Shown piece after piece: positions 9,747 to 18,723 of a stretch of 64,000 bases of DNA (position 1 is the stretch's first letter; every line of letters begins with the position of its first letter). The notes under the pieces are model-generated. The model saw nothing but the letters and a program-made list of their open reading frames with translations, was not told the DNA's origin and did no database searches. This stretch comes from PNAI01 sp035501735 (GTDB taxonomy: Bacteria > Pseudomonadota > Alphaproteobacteria > Rhizobiales > Xanthobacteraceae): the NCBI GenBank assembly GCA_035501735.1, contig DATJVR010000024.1, positions 1 to 64,000 of the forward strand, read 5' to 3'. The position numbers and the translations under genes are program-made.

Positions 9747-10233
9747 AATGAATGGCTCCCCACTTCGGATATCACGCAGTGCTGCTGGTTTACGCAAAGT
9801 ATCAGGGCCATTTTTAGGCTGCAATGTCGCGAGCCGGGTAATCTACAAGCCATGTGCATTAGTGATAAACGGTAGCTCGACAGTAGATAAAAATTTACCA
9901 AGAAAATGGTTCCGGAAAATATTCAGGCGAATTTTTCAAGGTTGAGTCGCCGCTAAAACGCACGTTAATTCAATTCGTTATGGTAGTTATACCCAGAATT
10001 AACAGGCTGGTAAGCAATGCTTTTCAGATTATATTCATGGTTTAATTTTCGTTAGCTCACGCAGGAATTATTTGTTGTCGGAGGCAGAAATTCTTCCGGG
10101 CTTCAGTCTTCGAAGACTAGGGCGGACACGATTCCTATGATCCGTGATTCGCCGGCAACTGATTCGCTGGCGAGCGCAGCGCAAGCGACAATCAACAATT
10201 TCCACAGCCTATTGGTGTTGCTCAGACCGGCGC
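9747..10233. other. Gene-free AT-rich region upstream of the TolC-like gene
   Basis: No convincing gene is found on either strand here. The stretch 9830-10090 is clearly richer in A and T than its surroundings, with runs such as AAAAATTT and AATTTTTC, and should hold the promoter of the TolC-like gene. A perfect 14-bp palindrome lies at 10105-10118. Small reading frames in this region have atypical composition and no recognisable product. Confidence 0.6.
10105..10118. promoter_or_regulatory. Perfect 14-bp palindrome, possible operator
   Basis: AGTCTTCGAAGACT is a perfect dyad in the gene-free region between the cupin gene (ends 10234) and the TolC-like gene. Its size suits a dimeric DNA-binding protein. 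No regulator gene is adjacent and no second copy was noticed, so the role is a guess. Confidence 0.3.
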
Positions 10234-10746
10234 TCAGCGCGCATTCGCCGTGCCGGTGACCGGCGCGCCGATGCCAAGTGGTACTGCGTCGAGCAGCACG
10301 AAGGCCACGCGTGCCCGCTTATCTCCGCGATTGGCCCAAGCGTGATTGGTGCCGCGCTGGACCATCACGTCACCGGCTTTGAGTCTCACCGTCGATGCGT
10401 CCATGTCCATGTCGATCTCGCCCTCAATGACGATGACATAGTCGATCGTCTCAGTGCGGTGCATGTGCGGCCGATTGCCGGGCGGAAAGTCGATCACCGC
10501 AAAGCGCGATCCCATTGCCGGGGGCGCCGTACCAAGGATACGTGCACCCATATCCTCGACCCGTTCGCCGACCGCGATATCGGCAGGGGTGCGATCGGTG
10601 CACCAGATCATGGTCGAAACCATGCCCGGGCCGGGATATTTGGCATTGGTGGCTGGCGCGTCCGAGATCACCTTGGCGACGGTGCCGGCATCGTGGCCGG
10701 TCACCACGCGGCGAATCGGCGGATAGTTCGATGTGTCATTCGCCAT
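10234..10746 (-). CDS. Cupin-domain protein
   Basis: A 170-residue small-molecule-binding or enzymatic cupin. Cupin motif 1 is seen as PHMHRTETIDYVIVIEGE (two His and one Glu that bind a metal) and motif 2 as RGTNHAWANRGD with its His. The sequence resembles cupins that act on or sense small hydroxy or keto acids; the exact substrate cannot be read. It begins 12 bp after the stop of the D-2-hydroxyacid dehydrogenase gene, so they form a two-gene unit and may act on the same compound. No signal peptide; cytoplasmic. Confidence 0.85.
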   Translation of the reverse strand: MANDTSNYPPIRRVVTGHDAGTVAKVISDAPATNAKYPGPGMVSTMIWCTDRTPADIAVGERVEDMGARILGTAPPAMGSRFAVIDFPPGNRPHMHRTETIDYVIVIEGEIDMDMDASTVRLKAGDVMVQRGTNHAWANRGDKRARVAFVLLDAVPLGIGAPVTGTANAR

Positions 10747-10758
10747 GGCGACTCCTGA

Positions 10759-11724
10759 TCAGTTGGTGCGCCGAAAGACATTGATCATTTTGCCGATCTC
10801 GCCGGCGAGGAAACAGCGCATGTTGTGGTCGATGGTGGGCATGGCGAGATCGATATAGGTGTCGCAGAAGCCGCCCTGATGGGTGGTGATGATGACGTTC
10901 TTGAATGACCACAGCGGATGGTCTCCCGGCAAAGGTTCCTGCTGGAAGACATCGAGCGCCGCACCGGCAATGCGCTTATCCCGCAGCGCGTCGACCAGCG
11001 CCGCTTCGTCAACGATGCCGCCGCGCGCGAGATTAACAAGATAGCTCGTGGGTTTCATGGCAGCGAATACGCTCGCGTCGATCAAGTGATGGGTCTCGGC
11101 CGAATAGGGCGCCAGCAGCACGAGAAAATCGAGCTCGGACGCAATGCGCGGCAATTCCGTGCGCGGGTACATGCGATCGAATCCCGCGATGGCTCGCAGC
11201 TTGGAGGTGATGCCGATCACATGCATGCCGAGCGCCTTGCATTTGGGTGCGAGGATTTCGGCGATGGCGCCAACGCCGAGTATGCCAACGGTCTTGCCGT
11301 CGAGCAGTTTGGCCGGCCAGCGCAGCCAGGCCTTCTGATCCTGGGCGCGCACAGCACGCGGAATGTCGCGCGCAAGCGCCAGCATGCCGGCCAATACCGC
11401 TTCGGAAACCGGCGGGCCGTGGATGCCATGCACATTGGTGACGATGGTGTCCGCCTTCAGCGTCGGCTGATCGGTGATGCCGTCCAGCCCGGTGCCGAGC
11501 GCCTGAATCCATTTCAAATTGCCAGCGCCTGAAAAATCCGCTTTGAGGTTTTTCATCACCTGGCCAAAGGTCAGCAGGATATCGGCTGAACCGATCAGCG
11601 ACCGGAAGTCGCCGTGCCGGCTGGCGACATCGACGGCAAGCGCGGGGAATTTTTCGCTTACGCGCGCGCGATATTGCTCAATGACATCGGGCGGCAAGGT
11701 CAGAAGGATCAGAAGGCGAGGCAT
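10759..11724 (-). CDS. D-2-hydroxyacid dehydrogenase, NAD(P)-binding
   Basis: A 321-residue member of the D-isomer-specific 2-hydroxyacid dehydrogenases, which interconvert 2-hydroxy and 2-keto acids. The Rossmann glycine motif is GVGAIAEILA. The catalytic residues are Arg in LVNLARGGIVDE, Glu in FQQEPLPGDHP and His in ITTHQGG (replacing the usual TPHxxG by THQGG). The length is normal. The gene follows a strong terminator, so it probably has its own promoter within 11725-11753 or is read with the cupin only. The substrate is unknown; glyoxylate/hydroxypyruvate-like or branched acids are possible. Confidence 0.9.
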   Translation of the reverse strand: MPRLLILLTLPPDVIEQYRARVSEKFPALAVDVASRHGDFRSLIGSADILLTFGQVMKNLKADFSGAGNLKWIQALGTGLDGITDQPTLKADTIVTNVHGIHGPPVSEAVLAGMLALARDIPRAVRAQDQKAWLRWPAKLLDGKTVGILGVGAIAEILAPKCKALGMHVIGITSKLRAIAGFDRMYPRTELPRIASELDFLVLLAPYSAETHHLIDASVFAAMKPTSYLVNLARGGIVDEAALVDALRDKRIAGAALDVFQQEPLPGDHPLWSFKNVIITTHQGGFCDTYIDLAMPTIDHNMRCFLAGEIGKMINVFRRTN

Positions 11725-11753
11725 GGCGGTCGCTTAAGCCACATCGCATCAAA

Positions 11754-11794
11754 GGAAAAGCCCCGACGACGGGTTTCGTCGCCGGGGCTTTTCC
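11754..11794 (-). terminator. Rho-independent terminator after the ABC importer operon
   Basis: A long inverted repeat: 11754-11764 pairs with 11784-11794 and an inner stem 11765-11769 pairs with 11776-11780. Read on the minus strand it is a GC-rich hairpin ending in CTTTTCCTTT. It starts 12 bp past the stop of the binding-protein gene (11807) and separates that operon from the dehydrogenase/cupin pair. Confidence 0.85.
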
Positions 11795-11806
11795 GAGACT
11801 CGCAAC

Positions 11807-12808
11807 TTACTTTATGCGCTTTGCCGCCTCTTGGACGATACTGAGGTCGCTGTATTTCTTGACGTCCATCTTCGCCTTGATGAACCCGAGTTCGTGGGTG
11901 AGATCGACGTTGCGTTGCAACGCGTTGAGATCAGGCATCAGGTTCGGATCGCGATAGTAGTCCTTGTTGGTGAAAATCCAGCCCAAGCGTTCGACCGGGA
12001 TTTTCACCGCACGGTTCACCGCCTCGATGGCGGCCTGATGGTTCTTCTGGTCGATGTACCAGCGCGTAATGCGCAGGGTGTCTTCCATCATATCGACGAG
12101 CGCCGCGCGGTTTTTGTCGATGAAGGATTTTCGCACCGTGAACATTACGAATTGCGTCCGGCCGACGGCTTCCCTCATATCGAATATGCGATGCGCGACC
12201 TTGTTCAGTTCAGGGTCGAGCGAGAACGGCAAAACCGCGGGTATCAGGTCGGCCTTCTTCTCCATGAGCAATGCCTTCATGGTGGGGAAGGGGGCCTCGA
12301 TCACGGTGTAGTCGCGCTTGTCCTCGAGTCCGTGCTTGCGCAACATTGCGCGCGAGGCGATGTCGACACCGCTGCCGGCGACATTGGTCGCCACCACCTT
12401 ACCCTTCAAGTCTTCGATCTTCTTGATCGGGCCATCGTTGAGCACGTAGTACTCGTTGCTGTAATAGCCCTGGACGCCGTCCTGGAATTCATCGGAGATC
12501 ACTCGCAGGTCGTCGATGCCGGCGTTCTGAATGGCGATCGGAAAACTCGAAAACGCGAAATCCGCGATTTCAAGCTCGTTGTTGGCAACCGCGGTGATCA
12601 TCGGCGGCGTGCCCTGGTAGCGGACGGCCTCGAGCACATAGGACTTGCCCATGTGGACGGCGAGGTCCTTCTTTTCCAGCATGATCGAGGCGATGTTTGC
12701 GATCGGGGCGACCCAGGAAAGCCGGATCTTCACCGGCTCGGCATTGGCAACCGAACTCGCGCCCAGTGCGAGAGCGAATAGGGCCAAGCCAAGTTTCAGC
12801 AAGCGCAT
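11807..12808 (-). CDS. ABC transporter substrate-binding protein, NitT/TauT (NMT1) type
   Basis: The periplasmic binding protein of the importer encoded just upstream in the same direction. The start ATG at 12808 is chosen because AGGGAGGAG lies at ideal distance and a normal signal peptide follows (MRLLKLGLALFALALGASS, cleavage near ANA-EPV). The mature part has the two-lobed type II fold with phrases such as ITAVANNELEIADFAF and LKGKVVATNVAGSGVD, typical of SsuA/TauA-like proteins. Length 333 residues. Ligand unknown. It is the last gene of the operon and is followed by a terminator at 11754-11794. Confidence 0.9.
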   Translation of the reverse strand: MRLLKLGLALFALALGASSVANAEPVKIRLSWVAPIANIASIMLEKKDLAVHMGKSYVLEAVRYQGTPPMITAVANNELEIADFAFSSFPIAIQNAGIDDLRVISDEFQDGVQGYYSNEYYVLNDGPIKKIEDLKGKVVATNVAGSGVDIASRAMLRKHGLEDKRDYTVIEAPFPTMKALLMEKKADLIPAVLPFSLDPELNKVAHRIFDMREAVGRTQFVMFTVRKSFIDKNRAALVDMMEDTLRITRWYIDQKNHQAAIEAVNRAVKIPVERLGWIFTNKDYYRDPNLMPDLNALQRNVDLTHELGFIKAKMDVKKYSDLSIVQEAAKRIK

Positions 12809-12958
12809 GAACTCCTCCCTTTGCGGCGGCAACGCCGCGTTTTCAGTCTGTGGAATTGGTTCAACTCGGCAAAAATTAGAGCATCCGCGGTTGGGCAAGG
12901 CAAGGGCCGCCGGTGAGCGGCGCCCGCCAAATCTGCGAATTTTCGAACGATTCAAGAC

Positions 12959-13816
12959 CTATACGGTCGAGGGTTCGTTGGCTTCCGGGTGCCAGATCAG
13001 CAGCCGTCGGCGCAGCAACGACATGCCCTTGACCAGGATGTAGCCCACGGCCGCAATCTCGACGATGCCGGCAAATACGCCACGAGAATCGGCAAATCGG
13101 TAGGATGTCATCATTGCGCCGCCCAGACCGTAGCCGCCCATCACCATCTCGGCGACGACGGCGACAATCATTGCGATCGGAAGCGCGACCTGAAGGCCGG
13201 TCATGATTTGGGGCAACGCGGCAGGCAGGACGATTTGCCACATCAATTCGCGGTCGGTGGCGCCCATGTTGCGCGCCGACCAGATCAACTCGCGTTCGAT
13301 ACCGGCGATGCCGGCGACGGTCGCCGTCACCACCGGAAAGATCGCGTCGAACACCACCATGGAAATCTTCGAAACGTCGTAGAGACCGAGCCACAGCATC
13401 ACGATCGGCAAAAACGCGATTTTCGGCATCGGAAAGCCGACGGAAATGATCGGATCGAAGAACCATCGCATGATCGCGCTGCGCGACATCGCCATGCCAA
13501 GCCCGACACCCAGCACGGTCGAGACAAGGAAGCCGGTTATTGCGCGGTAGAGCGTAAGCCTGGTGTTGATAAACAGGTTGCCGGCGATGACGTCGTTCCA
13601 AATGCGTTCGAGCACGGCGCTCAGCGGCGGCAGCTGGAACATCGTCACCGCACCGCTGCGCGCAAACAGCTCCCAGGCGACAGCGAGCGCGACGATGGGA
13701 AGCGAGCGCACCGCGCCCCAGCCCAGCACACTTAATATGCGGACAAACGCGCTTCGCTCTGGCGCGAGGACATGCAGATCCTGCGTTTGCTCTATTCGCG
13801 CCATCGCAACATCCAT
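12959..13816 (-). CDS. ABC transporter permease, SsuC/TauC type (second of pair)
   Basis: An inner-membrane permease with about six transmembrane helices and the BPD_transp_1 EAA loop (ELIWSARNMGATDRELMWQI). It pairs with the other permease at 13792-14580 to form the membrane channel. The start is uncertain: ATG at 13816 or, four codons on, at 13804; either overlaps the end of the preceding permease gene, indicating coupled translation. About 285 residues, the usual length. A stretch of about 150 bp without a gene separates it from the binding protein. Confidence 0.88.
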   Translation of the reverse strand: MDVAMARIEQTQDLHVLAPERSAFVRILSVLGWGAVRSLPIVALAVAWELFARSGAVTMFQLPPLSAVLERIWNDVIAGNLFINTRLTLYRAITGFLVSTVLGVGLGMAMSRSAIMRWFFDPIISVGFPMPKIAFLPIVMLWLGLYDVSKISMVVFDAIFPVVTATVAGIAGIERELIWSARNMGATDRELMWQIVLPAALPQIMTGLQVALPIAMIVAVVAEMVMGGYGLGGAMMTSYRFADSRGVFAGIVEIAAVGYILVKGMSLLRRRLLIWHPEANEPSTV

Positions 13817-14580
13817 TGAACCAGCAGTTGATAGAGACGATCCGCAGCGAAACCAAGAAAGGCGACGGTCAAGACCACGGCGAACATGCGGTCGTAGTCG
13901 CCGCTGTTGCCGAATGTTCCGATCAGTTGGCCAAATCCCTTCTGAGCGACGATCAATTCTGACGTCACGAGCAGGATGAAGGCGAGCGCCAGAGCGGTGC
14001 GGATGCCATTGAGCATTTCCGGCAAAGCGCTCGGCACCACGACATCCCACAACATGCGAAGTTTGCCGGCGCCCATGCTGCGCGCAGACCATACGAGCTG
14101 GCGATCCGCGCCGCGCGCGCCGTTGAATGCGCCGATGGTGACCGGCAGCATGCAGCCGAGAAAGATCAACAAAATTTTCGAACCGTCGCCGAAGCCGAGC
14201 CAGATAACCGTCACCGGAATGAGCGCCGATTTCGGCATCGGATAGAGCATCTCAACCAATGGCGCGAGCGCAACGTTGACCGGCCGCCACCAAGCCATGA
14301 GTATCCCAATCACGGCCCCAACAACGATCGCGAGAGCCAGCCCGGCGCCAGCCCGATAGAGCGAGGTCGCGCCATTCGTGATGAGGTCGCCGTCCTTGAC
14401 GAGATCGATCCAGGCCACCGCCACCTGACTGAGCGACGGCAAGGCCGACGAAGCGAATGCGTAGCGGGCCACCAATTCCCAGCCGACCGCCAGCAAGACC
14501 AGCGGAAAATAGGCAAGCAAGGACGCCAATGCCGCCTGCAGGTTTGTTCGTTGGGAGAGTGCTTCCGCCTTGCTCGTCAT
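13792..14580 (-). CDS. ABC transporter permease, SsuC/TauC type (first of pair)
   Basis: A 262-residue inner-membrane permease with about six hydrophobic helices. The EAA loop is seen as QLVWSARSMGAGKLRMLWDV, which couples to the ATPase. The gene starts with an ATGA overlap at the end of the ATPase gene (14577-14580), and its own 3' end overlaps the next permease. Two different permeases with one ATPase suggest a heterodimeric channel. Substrate not identifiable; by family, sulfonates, taurine, nitrate, pyrimidine precursors or aromatic acids. Confidence 0.92.
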   Translation of the reverse strand: MTSKAEALSQRTNLQAALASLLAYFPLVLLAVGWELVARYAFASSALPSLSQVAVAWIDLVKDGDLITNGATSLYRAGAGLALAIVVGAVIGILMAWWRPVNVALAPLVEMLYPMPKSALIPVTVIWLGFGDGSKILLIFLGCMLPVTIGAFNGARGADRQLVWSARSMGAGKLRMLWDVVVPSALPEMLNGIRTALALAFILLVTSELIVAQKGFGQLIGTFGNSGDYDRMFAVVLTVAFLGFAADRLYQLLVQWMLRWRE

Positions 14581-15371
14581 GACTCGCGAACGCCCTGGGC
14601 CTTGATGGCTTCATCGCGAACGAGATTCCAGATTTCGTCGACCTGGTCGACAAAATGCTTGGCACGAAAGATGTTCCTGTCGTTCTTGTCAAACTTGGTG
14701 TCGACGATGGTCTTGATGCGCCCGGGGCGCGCCGACATCACCGCAACGCGGTCGGCGAGATAGACCGCTTCCTGCACATCATGCGTGACGAAGATCACGG
14801 TCTTGGGCGTGCGCTGCCAGATGCTGAGCAATTCGCTCTGCATAAGATGGCGCGTCTGGGCGTCGAGGGCGCCGAACGGCTCGTCCATCAACAGGATGCT
14901 CGGATCGAAGGCGAGCGTGCGTGCGATTGCGGTGCGCTGCTTCATGCCGCCGGACAATTGCGACGGAAAGCTGTCCTCGAACCCGTGCAGGCCGACCATT
15001 TCGATCAAGGCTTGCGCTCGTGCCTCGCGCTGCTCGCGCGGCATGCCCTGCCTTTCCAATCCATAGGTGATATTGGCGCGCACGGTCTTCCACGGAAACA
15101 ATGCGAAATGCTGGAAGACGATGCCGCGGTCGGGACCGGGTGCCGAGACCTGCTTGCCATCCACGGAGATGGCGCCTTTTTCGGTCGGCAGAAATCCGCC
15201 GATGAGATAGAGCAGCGTGGACTTGCCGCAGCCGGACGGTCCCAGCAGCGCTAGGAATTCACGCGTGCTGACGTTGAGCGACACGTCGTCGAGCGCCAGC
15301 ACCGGGCGGCCGCGCGGCGGGCGATAGGTGTGGCTCACCTTGTCGATGACAATTTGTGATTGGGCGCTCAT
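14577..15371 (-). CDS. ABC transporter ATP-binding protein, SsuB/TauB type
   Basis: The energising subunit of the NitT/TauT importer, on the cytoplasmic face. Walker A is GPSGCGKSTLLY (near residue 46), the ABC signature LSGGMKQRTAIAR (near 139), Walker B ILLMDEPFGALDA (near 162) and the H-loop VTHDVQEA. The ATG at 15371 fits the family (MSAQSQIVIDKVSHTY); an in-frame ATG at 15416 would add 15 residues. It follows the enolase-superfamily gene by 62 bp on the same strand, so uptake and breakdown may share a transcript. Confidence 0.93.
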   Translation of the reverse strand: MSAQSQIVIDKVSHTYRPPRGRPVLALDDVSLNVSTREFLALLGPSGCGKSTLLYLIGGFLPTEKGAISVDGKQVSAPGPDRGIVFQHFALFPWKTVRANITYGLERQGMPREQREARAQALIEMVGLHGFEDSFPSQLSGGMKQRTAIARTLAFDPSILLMDEPFGALDAQTRHLMQSELLSIWQRTPKTVIFVTHDVQEAVYLADRVAVMSARPGRIKTIVDTKFDKNDRNIFRAKHFVDQVDEIWNLVRDEAIKAQGVRES

Positions 15372-15433
15372 GCTGGCCCGGACGTCTTCCCCCACGCTGC
15401 GGCGGAGCCATAGCAACTTAGTGCCGCGTGCGT

Positions 15434-16603
15434 CTACGCGGCAAGCTCCCGCATGATGCGATAAAGTTCCGATTGCGCCTCGAAGCCGATGCCGGGGCGG
15501 TCCGGCAGTTTCAGATAGCCGCCCTCGACCTTAGCGTCGTCGGCGTAACCCGCGAATGGGCCGAACACGCCGGGATAGGACTCTGCGCCGCCGAGACCGA
15601 AGCCGGCGGCAATTGCGAGCGACATCAGGTTTCCGCCGTGCGGAAAGACCGCGACTCGCGGCCAACCATAGCGGGAAAGCATTTCGACGGTACGAGAAAA
15701 CTGCACGATGCCGTAGGCCTGGGGTGGATCGATTTGGATGATGTCCCAGCGGTCGGGGCTCAAGCCGCCGTAGCGCAGCAAATTCTCGACATCCTGGGTC
15801 GAGAACAGGTTCTCGCCGGTGGCCAGAGGGTGAGGGTATACGCTCGCGATCTCGGCCAGCGTTGCGAAATCCAGCGGGTCGCACGGCTCCTCGATCCAAC
15901 GCAGCTTCAAGGGCTCGAGTGCCCGCGCATAGGCAAGTGCAGCTTCCCTTGTGAACTTGCAGTTGGCGTCCACGGCAAGCTCCCCCAGTGTCGGCAGTAT
16001 CTTGTTGACCGCCTCGACGCGGCGGACATCCTCGGCCAGGGGCATGCCTCCTATCTTCATCTTGAGAATTGTGTAGCCGCTGTCGAGATGGCGTTTCATC
16101 TCGTCGAGCAAATCATTGATCGTTCCACCCGGAACGTACCAGCCGCCACCGACATAGCAGAACACCTTGTCCCTGATTTTGCCGTCGTTGTAACGCTCGG
16201 CGAGCACGCAATGCAGCGGCTTGTCTTCGATTTTCGCCACCGCGTCCCAGACCGCGACCTCGATGGTGCCGATCGGAATCGAGCGCTCACTGTGGCCGCC
16301 GGATTTCTCGCGCTGCATCATGCAGGCGAGGATTTTCTCGGGATCGAAATTATTTCCGGCGGCGTTGAGCAGCGACTCCGGCGGCGCGTTCTTGAGACGT
16401 GGTATGAAACGATCGCGCATGGTGGCGCCGCAGGCGTAGCGGCCGGTCGAGTTGAATGAAAAGCCGGTGACTGGCTTGCCGTCGCGCTTGACGTCGGTGA
16501 TCACCGCTACAACCGACGTGGTCATCTCGGAAAAATCGAAACCGGAATTGGCGATTGTCGATTTCAGCGGAATCGCCGTCTCGCGGATGTCGACGATGCG
16601 CAC
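15434..16603 (-). CDS. Mandelate racemase/muconate lactonizing enzyme family protein (enolase superfamily)
   Basis: A 389-residue enolase-superfamily enzyme that abstracts a proton alpha to a carboxylate using Mg. Visible residues: the KxK pair in LKMKIGG, metal ligands Asp in AVDANCKF, Glu in WIEEPCDP and Glu in ATGENL, and the catalytic His in FPHGGN after an Asp in IQIDPPQA. The reaction could be racemisation, dehydration or cycloisomerisation of a sugar acid or hydroxy acid; family and motifs do not decide. The start is GTG (16601-16603), 18 bp after the upstream Bug gene. Neighbouring Bug and ABC genes suggest the substrate is an imported carboxylic acid. Confidence 0.9.
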   Translation of the reverse strand: MRIVDIRETAIPLKSTIANSGFDFSEMTTSVVAVITDVKRDGKPVTGFSFNSTGRYACGATMRDRFIPRLKNAPPESLLNAAGNNFDPEKILACMMQREKSGGHSERSIPIGTIEVAVWDAVAKIEDKPLHCVLAERYNDGKIRDKVFCYVGGGWYVPGGTINDLLDEMKRHLDSGYTILKMKIGGMPLAEDVRRVEAVNKILPTLGELAVDANCKFTREAALAYARALEPLKLRWIEEPCDPLDFATLAEIASVYPHPLATGENLFSTQDVENLLRYGGLSPDRWDIIQIDPPQAYGIVQFSRTVEMLSRYGWPRVAVFPHGGNLMSLAIAAGFGLGGAESYPGVFGPFAGYADDAKVEGGYLKLPDRPGIGFEAQSELYRIMRELAA

Positions 16604-16621
16604 GCGCCACTCGTCTCAGGC

Positions 16622-17587
16622 TCAGATCCTGGGAATCTTGGCGTCGTCGATCACCTTCTTCCATTTGGCGATTTCGGTTTTGACGTATGCGGCGAATTCG
16701 GCCGACGAGTTGCCTTCGGCCTCGACCCCGAGTTCCAAAAGCCGCGCCTTGATGTCGGGCGCGTTCACGATCGCCGAGATTTCCTTCTGCAGCAGATCGA
16801 CGATCGGTTTCGGCGTTCCGGCCGGGACGAATACGCCGGTCATGGTTTCGCCCTCCTGATCCTTGATGCCCATCTCGTCGAGAGTCGGAATGTCGGGCAA
16901 CGAGGGAGAACGTTTCTTGGCCGTAACTGCGAGCGCGCGCAGCTTTCCTTCCTTGATGAGATTCACGTAATTTCCGAGCGCGCCGCATCCGATCGGGGTG
17001 TGGCCGCCGAGCAGCGATGTGGTCATGGGACCGCCGCCGCCGAACGGAACCGTGACGAAATCGAGCCCGAGGGAATGCTTGAGCTGCTCGATCGCGAGCG
17101 ACGGCGTCGTACCGGTGCCCGGTGATCCGACGCTATATTTTCCGGGCTCCTTCTTAATCAGCTCGATGAGCTCTTTCATGGTCTTGGCGGGAAAGCTCGG
17201 GGTCACGATCCACGAGTTGGGCGATCCGCCGGCCTTGGTGACCGGGATGAAGTCCTTGTCGACATCGAAGGGGACGTTCTTATAAAGACTCGGATTGACG
17301 ACGATGCTCGAAGACGCGAACAGAATCGTGTAGCCGTCGCCGGGCGATTTTGCCGCGTTGGCCATGCCGAGATTACCGCCGGCGCCGCCCATGTTCTCGA
17401 TAATGAACTGCTGTCCGAGCTTCTCCGACAACTTCTGCGCGATCACCCGTCCGGCGATGTCGGTCACGCCGCCGGCCGGGAACGGAACGATGACTTTCAC
17501 CGGCTTGGTCGGATAGCTCTGCGCGAAAGCAGATCCGGCAATGAACAACGTCGCGCAGAACGCGGCGATGCGAACAAATATTTTCAT
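16622..17587 (-). CDS. Bug-family (tripartite tricarboxylate transporter) substrate-binding protein
   Basis: A periplasmic solute-binding protein of the Bug/TctC family (carboxylates and related small acids). The ATG at 17587 has AGGGAGAG at good distance and opens a signal peptide (MKIFVRIAAFCATLFIAGS, cleavage after AFA). Family motifs: YPTKPVKVIVPFPAGG at the mature N-terminus and GGAGGNLGMANAAKSP, which forms the ligand-holding turns. 322 residues, normal. The TctA and TctB membrane subunits are not in the window. It lies 23 bp after the next upstream Bug gene and before the enolase-superfamily gene. Confidence 0.93.
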   Translation of the reverse strand: MKIFVRIAAFCATLFIAGSAFAQSYPTKPVKVIVPFPAGGVTDIAGRVIAQKLSEKLGQQFIIENMGGAGGNLGMANAAKSPGDGYTILFASSSIVVNPSLYKNVPFDVDKDFIPVTKAGGSPNSWIVTPSFPAKTMKELIELIKKEPGKYSVGSPGTGTTPSLAIEQLKHSLGLDFVTVPFGGGGPMTTSLLGGHTPIGCGALGNYVNLIKEGKLRALAVTAKKRSPSLPDIPTLDEMGIKDQEGETMTGVFVPAGTPKPIVDLLQKEISAIVNAPDIKARLLELGVEAEGNSSAEFAAYVKTEIAKWKKVIDDAKIPRI

Positions 17588-17610
17588 CGCAGACTCTCCC
17601 TTGGGGGTGT

Positions 17611-18600
17611 TCATTCGATCTTCAGCTTGGCTTCGTGCACGACCTTGGCCCATTTCGCCATCTCGCTTTTGATCCGCGCGCCGAATTCGGCGGGCGTATT
17701 GGCGATCGGGTCGAAGCCTTGCTGCAGCAACTTTTCCTTCACGTCAGGCGTCGCTACTGCCTTGGCGATTTCGCGTTGCAGCAGCGCGACGATTTCGTTG
17801 GGCGTGCCGGCGGGCACGACGATGCCGGTGAGCGTGTCGGATTCCTGATTGGAGATGCCGGCTTCCGCCATGGTCGGCACGTTCGGGAGCGCTGCCACGC
17901 GCTTGGCGGCCAATACGGCGAGTCCGCGCAGCTTGCCGTCCTGGATGTTGCTGATCGCCGGAGGCAGAGCTGTGAACGCGATCGGCGTGTGACCGCCGAT
18001 GGTGGAGGTGATCGCGGGTCCGGCGCCCGGGAACGGCACCATCACCATGTCGAGCTTGTAGGTGAGCTTGAATAGTTCGCCTGCGAGGTGAGGCGTCGAG
18101 CCAGTCGCGGGCTGGGCGAAACTGTACTTGCCCGGATTGGCCTTGATCACCTCGATCAGTTCCTTGACGGTCTTGGCCGGAACCGACGGATTGACGGTCA
18201 GCACGTTGGGTGAGGCGGCAACCAGCGTCACCGGCGCAAAATCCTTCACCGCGTCGTAGGGGACTTTGGCGTAAAGACTCGGGTTGATGACGAAACCGGT
18301 GCTTACGACGAGAATGGTGTAGCCGTCGGCGGGCGATTTTGCCGCCATGGCGGTGCCGGTGTTGCCGCCGGCACCTGGGACGTTCTCGACATAGAACTGC
18401 TGGCCGAGGCTTTCCGAAAGTTTCTGCGCTACCAGACGAGCGATGACGTCGGTCGGACCGGCGGCTGCGAAAGGCACCAGCATGCGGACGGATTTGCTAG
18501 GATAGTTTTGAGCCTGAGCGTTGCCGCCCGCGAGCAAGAATGAACTGCCGAGCACTGCCGCTAGAGTTGAGCGTGCAACGCGATGAAAGTGCGCCTTCAC
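17611..18600 (-). CDS. Bug-family (tripartite tricarboxylate transporter) substrate-binding protein
   Basis: A 329-residue periplasmic binding protein, paralogous to the next gene downstream. It starts at GTG (18598-18600) with AGGGAGGA before it. A signal peptide ends at GNAQAQ, followed by NYPSKSVRMLVPFAAAGPTD and GAGGNTGTAMAAKSP, the family ligand motifs. It leads a minus-strand series of genes with short gaps running to the terminator at 11754. The promoter should lie in the 123-bp gap shared with the divergent cyclase gene. No TctAB partner is visible. Confidence 0.93.
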   Translation of the reverse strand: MKAHFHRVARSTLAAVLGSSFLLAGGNAQAQNYPSKSVRMLVPFAAAGPTDVIARLVAQKLSESLGQQFYVENVPGAGGNTGTAMAAKSPADGYTILVVSTGFVINPSLYAKVPYDAVKDFAPVTLVAASPNVLTVNPSVPAKTVKELIEVIKANPGKYSFAQPATGSTPHLAGELFKLTYKLDMVMVPFPGAGPAITSTIGGHTPIAFTALPPAISNIQDGKLRGLAVLAAKRVAALPNVPTMAEAGISNQESDTLTGIVVPAGTPNEIVALLQREIAKAVATPDVKEKLLQQGFDPIANTPAEFGARIKSEMAKWAKVVHEAKLKIE

Positions 18601-18723
18601 CTTGTCCTCCCTGGACTATTTGTTGCTGCTATCATCGCCCTTGTCTGGTCGGCAGTAAACTTGAAAATGACGCCCCATGCTGCTCCGCCTCGCTAAAACG
18701 TCCTCACGAACAAAGGAATTGTC

